Of a stretch of 23,490 bases of DNA, positions 15,537 to 21,910 are shown piece after piece. The translations under genes were made by a program, and so were the position numbers. The notes below the pieces were generated by a model. The model made no database searches, was not told where the DNA came from, and saw nothing but the letters and a program-made list of their open reading frames with translations. Within the stretch, counting starts at the first letter, position 1; each line of letters opens with the position of its first letter. The DNA is from an uncultured Porphyromonas sp. (GTDB lineage: Bacteria; Bacteroidota; Bacteroidia; Bacteroidales; Porphyromonadaceae): positions 1-23,490 of the forward strand of contig CAKRMU010000011.1 in the NCBI GenBank assembly GCA_934364985.1. Reading direction: 5' to 3'.

Positions 15537-15571
15537 GAGGCACCCTCTTGATAATATCCAGAAGGTGTCTC
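15537..15571 (-). terminator. Hairpin between tRNA-Gln and glycogen synthase gene
   Basis: On the minus strand GAGACACCTTCT pairs with AGAGGGTGCCTC (one mismatch and one G-T pair) around a 13-base loop. It lies between the tRNA-Gln 3' end and the glycogen synthase start. The downstream stretch is not a clean T run, so it may be a weak terminator, an attenuator or an RNA processing signal. Confidence 0.35.
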
Positions 15572-15613
15572 AGGGATGATTTTAATATTCACTATTAATT
15601 AATTATTATGAAG

Positions 15614-15684
15614 TTGACCTACGAGGATTCGAACCTCGACAAACAGAACCAAAACCTGTTGTGCTACCATTACACCATAGGTCA
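15614..15684 (-). tRNA. tRNA-Gln (TTG)
   Basis: A complete 71-base cloverleaf on the minus strand. The acceptor stem TGACCTA/TAGGTCA is fully paired and begins with U1 as is usual for tRNA-Gln. Anticodon arm CAGGT-TTTGGTT-CTG region with anticodon TTG; T-arm GAGG-TTCGAAT-CCTC. CCA is not encoded. A matching promoter lies 31 bases upstream. Confidence 0.95.
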
Positions 15685-15714
15685 GTGCCATATATATGCT
15701 TCTCAAAAGCAGTG

Positions 15715-15746
15715 CAAAGGTACATATTTTTTTCCAGCTTACCAAA
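15715..15746 (-). promoter_or_regulatory. Promoter of tRNA-Gln
   Basis: On the minus strand TTTG (15746-15743), a 20-base spacer, and TACCTTTG (15722-15715) form a full match to the Bacteroidetes primary-sigma consensus TTTG-N(about 19-21)-TAnnTTTG. Transcription would start about 25 bases ahead of the tRNA. Confidence 0.7.
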
Positions 15747-15747
15747 T

Positions 15748-15787
15748 ATCTGTGAAAACATATTTGTGGGATCTGTTTTTCACAGAT
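15748..15787. repeat. Imperfect inverted repeat upstream of tRNA-Gln
   Basis: ATCTGTGAAAACA at 15748-15760 is mirrored by TGTTTTTCACAGAT at 15774-15787, differing by one A/T. It abuts the -33 box of the tRNA-Gln promoter. A ten-base tandem (ATTTGTAAAT, GTCTGTAAAT) follows at 15798-15817. It could be an operator or part of a repeat element; function unknown. Confidence 0.5.
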
Positions 15788-15842
15788 GCTTTAGAATATT
15801 TGTAAATGTCTGTAAATCAATGCGTACAATTTGCCGAAACGA

Positions 15843-15945
15843 ATACCCGTAATTCGCTCGGGCGAATACCAAGTATTAGCCGAGACAAATACCTGGTATT
15901 CGTCCGAAATAGTATAGGGTATTTGTTTTAGGGGATACCGGATAT
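15843..15945. repeat. 23-bp-period palindromic repeat array C
   Basis: Five cores start at 15843 (ATACCCGTAAT), 15866 (ATACCAAGTAT), 15889 (ATACCTGGTAT), 15912 (GTATAGGGTAT) and 15935 (ATACCGGATAT), all exactly 23 bp apart. Linkers are tcgctcgggcga, tagccgagacaa, tcgtccgaaata and ttgttttagggg. It is the longest and most diverged of the three arrays. It lies in the gap between the divergent tRNA-Gln and htpG transcription units, about 100 bases upstream of the htpG promoter elements. Confidence 0.85.
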
Positions 15946-16045
15946 TCGATTCATGATGATCCTTAATGCGTCAAGCATGATGATGGGTAGTACCATGAGG
16001 GGTTATGGATATTATTCATCAGTATGGTGCCACTTCAACAATCGT

Positions 16046-16080
16046 TTTGTCAGTATTGACAAGGTTGGCACTGACTTTGC
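16046..16080 (+). promoter_or_regulatory. htpG promoter region with sigma-54-like element and palindrome
   Basis: TTGGCAC at 16065-16071 and TTGC at 16077-16080 place GG and GC exactly 10 bases apart, the sigma-54 -24/-12 spacing. Overlapping it, TTTG (16046-16049) and TGACTTTG (16072-16079) are 22 bases apart and form an imperfect primary-sigma promoter. A 16-bp palindrome TTGTCA-GTAT-TGACAA lies at 16047-16062. Which element is used is open. Confidence 0.4.
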
Positions 16081-16121
16081 ATATCTATGCAGAGTAAGAT
16101 TTAATAAGTAAGTATACAGAT

Positions 16122-18194
16122 ATGAGTAATCAACAAAAGAATGGAAAGATAGGGGTGCAGAGCGATAATATGTTCCCTATCATTAAGAAATTTCTATATA
16201 GCGACAACGAGATATTTCTCCGCGAGATTATCTCTAACGCTGTGGATGCAACCCAAAAGCTCCAGACTTTAGCGAGCAAGGGGGAGTACAATGGTCCCCT
16301 TGACAATCTCTACGTCGAGGTTAAGATTGAAGGCGATAAGCTCATCATCAGCGACCATGGTATCGGGATGAGTATGGAGGAGATCGATAAATACATCAAC
16401 CAGATAGCCATAAGCGGAGCTGAGGAGTTTATTGAGAAGTACAAAGACGATGCCCGTAGTATCATCGGTCACTTTGGGCTCGGATTCTACTCCAGCTTTA
16501 TGGTCGCTAATAAGGTAGAGATATATACTCAAAGCTATAGAGAGGGTGAGGAGAGTGTCCGTTGGTCGTGTGAGGGCAACCCTGAGTACACTATGGAGGT
16601 GGCTGAGAAAAGGGAGAGGGGTACCGATATCATCCTGCATATCGATGAGGAGAGTAAGGATTTCCTTGAGCCTTCTCGTTGCCGTCAGCTACTTGAGAAA
16701 TACTGTAAATTTTTGCCTGTACCTATCCATTTTGGCAATAAAAAAGAGTGGAAAGATGGTCAGGAAGTCGAGACCGAGGAGCCGCTAATTATCAATGAGA
16801 CGAAGCCGTTGTGGACTAAAATGCCGAGTGAATTGAAGGACAAGGACTATGAGGACTTTTACCAAACACTCTTCCCAATGTCCGAAAAGCCTCTCTTCTG
16901 GATTCACCTAAACATCGATTATCCTTTTAACCTTACGGGTATCCTATATTTCCCTCGCGTGAAGAGTAATATGGATCTCCAGAAGAATAAGATCCAGCTC
17001 TACTCCAATCAGGTATTCGTGACAGACTCGGTCGAAGGTATAGTACCCGACTTCTTGATGCTTCTTCATGGCGTCATTGACTCTCCCGATATCCCTCTTA
17101 ACGTATCCCGCAGTTACTTGCAGGCAGATGCGAGTGTCAAGAAGATCTCTTCGTACATTACCCGCAAGGTCGCTGACAAATTGACCGAACTCTTTAAGGA
17201 GGATCGCAAGACGTATGAGGAGAAATGGGAAGTCTTAGATCTATTTGTCAAGTATGGGATGCTCACTCAAGACAAATTCTATGACAAAGCAGAGAAATTT
17301 GCCTTACTCAAAGATACTGACCGCAAGTACTACACCTTAGAGGAATATCGGACCCTCATCGCGGAGAACCAAACGGATAAAAGCGGCAACGTCATTTACC
17401 TATATGCCGTAGATACAGAGGAGCAATACAGCTACATTCAGGAGGCAGAACACCATGGCTACAAGGTGCTGTTGCTGGATGGACAGCTGGATATTCACCT
17501 CCTCGGTCTCTTGGAGGACAAAATACCTCAGTCGCACTTCGTAAGGGTCGATAGCGACACTATGGACCAATTGATCAAGAAAGAGACTGAGGCTGAGGAT
17601 AAAACAGAGGTCACCCCAGAGGAGCAAGATATCATAGAGCATTTGTTTGAGCAACAGCTCCCAAAGGTAGATAAGGTGATGTATAGTGTGCAATCCAGCC
17701 ACCAAGGTACCGTCGCTAAGCCACTCGTTTTGGTACAAGGCGAGTATATGAGACGGATGAAAGATATGGCAGCTACCCAGCAAGGGATGAACTTTTATGG
17801 CGAGCTACCTGATAGCTATGTCGTCAATCTCAACCTCGACCATCCTATTATCCGCGGTATCTCTGTCGTCTTTAGCGAGACAGAGCACAAGGACTACGAT
17901 AGCATTTCTGCAGACAAACGTGGAGAGAAAGCCCGCTCCGAGGCACTTCAGCAACAGCTCTCAGATGATAAGCTTTCAGATGACGAGAAGAAAACGCTTA
18001 GGGATGACCTCACCGCTACCAACGAGAGAATCCACGAGCTGGATAAGCAGTTGGATGATATTTATAAAGCATTTGGCAAGGAGCATCAGGTCATCTCGCA
18101 ACTCATAGATCTGGGACTGCTCGCCAGTGGTCAGCTAAAGGGTAAGGCTCTCGATAGCTTTATCACTCGCTCAATGGACTTCTTAGGGAAGTAA
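16122..18194 (+). CDS. htpG: Molecular chaperone HtpG (Hsp90)
   Basis: Cytoplasmic ATP-dependent chaperone of the Hsp90 family, 690 residues, longer than the E. coli protein (about 624) as is usual in Bacteroidetes. The GHKL ATPase domain shows Glu35 and Asn39 in EIISNAVDATQKL, Asp78 in SDHGIGMS (adenine contact) and the lid glycines in GHFGLGF (116-122). The middle domain carries PLFWIHLNIDYPFNLTGILYFP and the catalytic-loop arginine in NVSRSYLQ. The C-terminal dimerisation domain is preceded by a charged region of Asp/Glu/Lys (about 600-650). The ATG at 16122 gives the expected short N-terminus. The gene stands alone between repeat array C and a terminator. Confidence 0.97.
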   Translation: MSNQQKNGKIGVQSDNMFPIIKKFLYSDNEIFLREIISNAVDATQKLQTLASKGEYNGPLDNLYVEVKIEGDKLIISDHGIGMSMEEIDKYINQIAISGAEEFIEKYKDDARSIIGHFGLGFYSSFMVANKVEIYTQSYREGEESVRWSCEGNPEYTMEVAEKRERGTDIILHIDEESKDFLEPSRCRQLLEKYCKFLPVPIHFGNKKEWKDGQEVETEEPLIINETKPLWTKMPSELKDKDYEDFYQTLFPMSEKPLFWIHLNIDYPFNLTGILYFPRVKSNMDLQKNKIQLYSNQVFVTDSVEGIVPDFLMLLHGVIDSPDIPLNVSRSYLQADASVKKISSYITRKVADKLTELFKEDRKTYEEKWEVLDLFVKYGMLTQDKFYDKAEKFALLKDTDRKYYTLEEYRTLIAENQTDKSGNVIYLYAVDTEEQYSYIQEAEHHGYKVLLLDGQLDIHLLGLLEDKIPQSHFVRVDSDTMDQLIKKETEAEDKTEVTPEEQDIIEHLFEQQLPKVDKVMYSVQSSHQGTVAKPLVLVQGEYMRRMKDMAATQQGMNFYGELPDSYVVNLNLDHPIIRGISVVFSETEHKDYDSISADKRGEKARSEALQQQLSDDKLSDDEKKTLRDDLTATNERIHELDKQLDDIYKAFGKEHQVISQLIDLGLLASGQLKGKALDSFITRSMDFLGK

Positions 18195-18219
18195 TATTCC
18201 CGACTTTATATAAATCGTT

Positions 18220-18260
18220 AAGGCATCGCCGGAGGATTGACTTCAGCGATGCCTTGTTTC
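18220..18260 (+). terminator. Terminator after htpG
   Basis: Perfect 10-bp stem AAGGCATCGC (18220-18229) / GCGATGCCTT (18246-18255) with a 16-base loop, followed by GTTTC. It is 25 bases after the htpG stop. The T tract is weak, but the stem is strong and well placed. Confidence 0.7.
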
Positions 18261-18403
18261 TATTGCTCGACCTATTGTTTCTCTACCTGCCACGCACGTA
18301 TAAAGCTGTTTATAGCATTCTTTTTCGCCCCTCCTGATATCCCCTTTGAACCGTGCCTGCAATACCCTATCGACATTATCGTGCTGAGGTGTCAAATTTT
18401 GTT

Positions 18404-18411
18404 TAACTTTG
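18404..18411 (+). promoter_or_regulatory. Candidate -7 box upstream of the DHOD-like gene
   Basis: TAACTTTG fits TAnnTTTG and lies 34 bases before the ATG at 18446. No TTTG stands at the expected -33 distance, so the promoter call is tentative. The gap 18195-18445 holds no other supported feature than the htpG terminator. Confidence 0.4.
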
Positions 18412-18445
18412 TGACAAAAGAAACCAAATAAGATAATAGCAGATT

Positions 18446-19492
18446 ATGGCAGATATTTCTACACTTTACGCACATAAACTGAGGCTAAATAGCCCACTGA
18501 TTGTAGCCAGTTCAGGGCTGACTAAAGACGTAAGCAAGGTAAAGGAATTCGCTCAAGCAGGGGCTGGTGCGATCATCCTTAAGTCAATCTTTGAGGAGCA
18601 AATAGAGCAAGAGATCCTCAAGATTACTGATGAAATGAGTTCGGGACGTGGCGACTCCACCGCCATGGATTACCTTAATTATTACGTCAAAGAGCACGCC
18701 CTTTCGACACATATTGCCCTAATCAAAGAGGCTAAGCAGACAGTGCAGACACCCATTATTGCCAGTGTCAACGCCTATAAGTCTGACAGCTGGGTAGAGT
18801 ATGCTCGTCAGCTCGTCGAGGCAGGTGCCGATGCCCTCGAGTGTAATGTGATGAGAATCGAGACAAAGACCTCACAAGAGTGGGGCGAGTCTGAGCAAGA
18901 CCTCCTTAAGATGGCTGAGCGTCTCCGCAGAGAACTCCCCAATACCCCCATCATCATTAAACTAAGCAAGTACTACACAAATATTATAAGGCTCGTGCGT
19001 GACCTAAAATTAGCCGGCGTAGATGCCGTAGTGCTATTCAATAGGACCTTTATGCCAGACATTGATATTGAAAAAGAAAGCATCACCGTAGGCTCGGTAC
19101 TCAGCCATCCCGGATCTTTCTCTGATGCACTTCGTTTCGCCGGATTAGTGCGTGGAGGTGTCCCCGATCTTTCTATCGCGTTATCCAATGGACCTCGGGA
19201 TGGTATCGACCTCGTCAAGGGATTATTAGCAGGAGCCGATGCCGTGCAGTATTGTTCTGCTATTTACCAAAATGGCACCGAGGTCATCACGAAAGCAAAT
19301 AAGTATCTGTCGGACTGGATGGATACGAAACAGTATATGTCAATAAAAGAGTTTAGAGGTAAGCTATCTGCCACACGCGTAGACCATGCTACGATGTATC
19401 AACGTAGCCAGTTTATGAAGTACTATTCCAGCGAAAACGCCAACCCTACAGCCACCATCGACTGCAGTAAACCCGATTACAAGCTCCTCTAA
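18446..19492 (+). CDS. Dihydroorotate dehydrogenase-like flavoprotein
   Basis: A 348-residue TIM-barrel protein related to dihydroorotate dehydrogenases, of the kind annotated as DHOD-like in many Bacteroidetes. Early residues LNSPLIVASSGLTKDVSKV match the DHOD N-terminus. AGAGAIILKSIFEEQ, IIASVNAYKSDSWVEYARQL and the FMN phosphate-site region (LSNGPRDGIDLVKGLLAGADAVQYCSAIY) follow the barrel order. Where true PyrD has the NxSCPN active-site loop, this protein has LECNVMRIETKTSQ, with no Pro-Asn and no clear catalytic base in the usual place. It is therefore probably not the pyrimidine pathway enzyme, or uses a changed substrate. holB follows after 11 bases. Confidence 0.85.
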   Translation: MADISTLYAHKLRLNSPLIVASSGLTKDVSKVKEFAQAGAGAIILKSIFEEQIEQEILKITDEMSSGRGDSTAMDYLNYYVKEHALSTHIALIKEAKQTVQTPIIASVNAYKSDSWVEYARQLVEAGADALECNVMRIETKTSQEWGESEQDLLKMAERLRRELPNTPIIIKLSKYYTNIIRLVRDLKLAGVDAVVLFNRTFMPDIDIEKESITVGSVLSHPGSFSDALRFAGLVRGGVPDLSIALSNGPRDGIDLVKGLLAGADAVQYCSAIYQNGTEVITKANKYLSDWMDTKQYMSIKEFRGKLSATRVDHATMYQRSQFMKYYSSENANPTATIDCSKPDYKLL

Positions 19493-19503
19493 GTACGCTA
19501 TCA

Positions 19504-20637
19504 ATGGGCAATACTATAGCTAATAAGCTATTAGGTCAGGACGATTTAGTCTCTCATTTTGCGGGACTTATCAAAGACAAACAGTTACCTCATGCCCTCC
19601 TTTTGTCAGGAGAAGAGGGCGGTGAGGGGCTGGTACTCGCCCTCGCTATTGCCCAAATGGTGCTATGCGAAAACCCTCATTCCGATGGCACTTCGTGCGG
19701 TGAATGCTACTCCTGCAGACAGGTAGAAGCCCTTCAGCATCCCGATCTTACCCTCGTTTTCCCCGTCATTAAGAGTAGTGATAATAAGGAGACTACGTCG
19801 GCCTTATATCTTGATAAATTCGTCGAATTATTACTCCAAAGTAAACGATTGACCCAAGAGGCGTGGCGAAAAATGCAGAACGCAGGTAATAAGCAGTTGC
19901 AAATTCTCGTCGCCGAAGCTGAGCGAATCGTCCACGCGACATCCCTAAAATCCTTTAAGAGTAAGTACCAAATTATCCTCGTTTGGCAGCCAGAATTGAT
20001 GCGGCAAGATACCGCTAATAAGCTCCTTAAATTATTAGAGGAGCCTCCAAAAGGGGTTTTATTCCTTATGGTTTCTCACGAGCCTCAGAAGTTACTTCCT
20101 ACGATATTAAGTAGATTGCAGAGGGTCATTGTCCCCAAGATACCTGAGGAATTATTGAGGGATCATCTCGTTCGTGAGGAGCATTTATCGCCTATTGAAG
20201 CAGAGAGTATAGGGCATTTAGCCCAAGGTAATCTTGCGAAAGCCCTCGAGCTAATCGCAACAAAAGGCGAGATCGAAAGCCTCACCAACGCCCTCTCTTT
20301 TATTGCTCTTCCCATGACACGCAGCCCCAAACGTTACCTCGCCAAAGCTCAGGAAATAGCCAAATGGGATAGACCGGATGTAGTAGCTCTTATTGACAAT
20401 ATTCCCCTGCTTTTAAGGGAGATATTAGCACTCCAGAAAGGTGATAGCAGCGTCGTCTTTATCCCATCATCCCTTTTATCTGAGTGTCAAAAAGTGGCAA
20501 ATCACATTCCACTTGACGTCTTCCCAGGTATGATAGACGAGCTCACAGATGCCCGTCAAGAGATAGTTCAGAATGGCAATGTGCAGATGATAATATTTGA
20601 TCTGTTGCTGACTTTTACTAAAATGTATCAAAGATAA
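19504..20637 (+). CDS. holB: DNA polymerase III subunit delta' (clamp loader)
   Basis: Subunit of the clamp loader that opens and places the beta sliding clamp on DNA. The 377 residues show the AAA+ fold. Where a Walker A motif would be, the sequence is SGEEGGEGLVLALA (35-48) without the Lys-Thr pair, as expected for delta', which does not bind ATP. A zinc module follows with Cys55, Cys65, Cys68 and Cys71 (CGECYSCRQ). The sensor-1 region MRQDTANKLLKLLEEPPKG and the arginine-finger-region segment TILSRLQRVIV are typical; the usual SRC finger reads SRL here. It could also be a DnaX-related protein, but the lost P-loop favours delta'. It lies between the DHOD-like gene and the porin gene on the same strand. 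Confidence 0.9.
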   Translation: MGNTIANKLLGQDDLVSHFAGLIKDKQLPHALLLSGEEGGEGLVLALAIAQMVLCENPHSDGTSCGECYSCRQVEALQHPDLTLVFPVIKSSDNKETTSALYLDKFVELLLQSKRLTQEAWRKMQNAGNKQLQILVAEAERIVHATSLKSFKSKYQIILVWQPELMRQDTANKLLKLLEEPPKGVLFLMVSHEPQKLLPTILSRLQRVIVPKIPEELLRDHLVREEHLSPIEAESIGHLAQGNLAKALELIATKGEIESLTNALSFIALPMTRSPKRYLAKAQEIAKWDRPDVVALIDNIPLLLREILALQKGDSSVVFIPSSLLSECQKVANHIPLDVFPGMIDELTDARQEIVQNGNVQMIIFDLLLTFTKMYQR

Positions 20638-20659
20638 TATCCATAGTTCCTTGTCCATA

Positions 20660-21910
20660 GTGAAACATTCCGTCTTTCGTTATCCCCTATTTCTCCTCTT
20701 TGCGACGCTGATAACCTCAAGTGCCTATGCCCAGTATTCTGTGCAAACGGAATACAAAGGGGCTGCCCTCCATTTTCGTAACCCCGGTGGTTTTAATCTG
20801 CGAATCGCTAATACTTACACCTTAGATGCGGCTTGCTTTGTACCTACTTTCGATGCCTCGAAAGCCACGATTGGCGAGGAGCCATTCCAGATAAACCCCT
20901 ACCTTGGGTTCACCAATATCCAGACAGAGCTATCGGGGAGTTTCAATCCTCGATGTGGCTATCAGTTTCACTTTAATTATGCAAATGGCAAGATCCGGTT
21001 GCTTAATATGCTCTTTGATTATCGCTTATCAGAGCACTTTAAATTGGCAATAGGGCAGATGAAAGTGCCAGGTCCGATGAGTAAGAATTACAGCACTCGA
21101 TCGGCGATGAGTATGGATACTCCCCTCGGTTTGTCCTTGTCTTCATCACGGCGTTTTGGTCTTGCACTTTATCGTACGACGAATGTTAGCTATGCAGCTT
21201 TGGGGGTATATACGGTTAATTTGAACAACTTCTCCACCTACGGATTGCCTGAAGAACCAGAGGTGGGTGTCGCAGGAAGGTACGTCTATAATCTCATTAA
21301 TCGGGAGCGTGAGCGGCTACTTTTGGGCGGTAATATCTACTGGATGCGGATGGCAAATGGCTACGCGACGGAAACGAGAAGCATAGGCATTGAGACGAAA
21401 ACCAGTAAAATGAGGGTCGTTAATTACGCGTTAATTGATAATACGAGCCAATTAAACTATGGTTTAGAGCTGGCATATCAGAGGAATAAATTCCTACTTA
21501 CGGGGGAGGTTTTGGGTAGCCAATTCTTTCGTCATGTGGGCTTCCCATCGCCTCAATTTATGGGATGGAATGTCCGTGCGAGCTATATGCTTTTAGGTGA
21601 GTGTCGAGGTTATAAGTCGGCAACCGGAGACTTTACCAGTACTCCATACCAAGGGAAACCAGCTATAGAAATCGGTCTTCGCACCTCTGGTATATATCAT
21701 AAGGCTGCACCGGATATACATCATGTGGCAGCCATGAGCTTTGAGGTCTTTGCTAATTATTGGGCAAATAGTCATTTGTGCCTATCCGTAGGTGCCGATT
21801 ATTTAGATCACCATAAGGCGTATATGGGTGTTTATAGAGTGGCTCCGGATAGTGGGTTTAATGGTATTGATTTTGTCACCTTACAGAGCCGTTTGACGGT
21901 ACTTTTCTGA
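20660..21910 (+). CDS. Outer-membrane porin, phosphate-selective O/P-like
   Basis: A 416-residue predicted beta-barrel of the outer membrane. I chose the GTG at 20660, which gives a clean signal peptide (MKHSVFRYPLFLLFAT, cleavage after SAYA, mature start QYS). A TTG at 20651 is an alternative three codons longer. The mature part is rich in alternating amphipathic strands and aromatic residues (GYQFHFNYANGKIRL, HFKLAIGQMKVPGPMS, SSRRFGLALYR) and ends in the C-terminal Phe expected of barrels (LQSRLTVLF). The GQMKVP and RSAM segments resemble the porin O/P architecture in Bacteroidetes, so phosphate or anion passage is possible but not shown. It starts 22 bases after holB and shares one base with the following gene (TGATG). 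Confidence 0.7.
   Translation: MKHSVFRYPLFLLFATLITSSAYAQYSVQTEYKGAALHFRNPGGFNLRIANTYTLDAACFVPTFDASKATIGEEPFQINPYLGFTNIQTELSGSFNPRCGYQFHFNYANGKIRLLNMLFDYRLSEHFKLAIGQMKVPGPMSKNYSTRSAMSMDTPLGLSLSSSRRFGLALYRTTNVSYAALGVYTVNLNNFSTYGLPEEPEVGVAGRYVYNLINRERERLLLGGNIYWMRMANGYATETRSIGIETKTSKMRVVNYALIDNTSQLNYGLELAYQRNKFLLTGEVLGSQFFRHVGFPSPQFMGWNVRASYMLLGECRGYKSATGDFTSTPYQGKPAIEIGLRTSGIYHKAAPDIHHVAAMSFEVFANYWANSHLCLSVGADYLDHHKAYMGVYRVAPDSGFNGIDFVTLQSRLTVLF

Noticed and set aside
15608..15852. Plus-strand open frames across 15608-15852
   Set aside because: They run antisense through tRNA-Gln and its promoter, with no protein-like composition.
18237..18431. 64-codon plus-strand frame between htpG and the DHOD-like gene
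   Set aside because: It starts inside the htpG terminator and includes the next gene's candidate promoter; Cys/Phe-rich with no recognisable domain.
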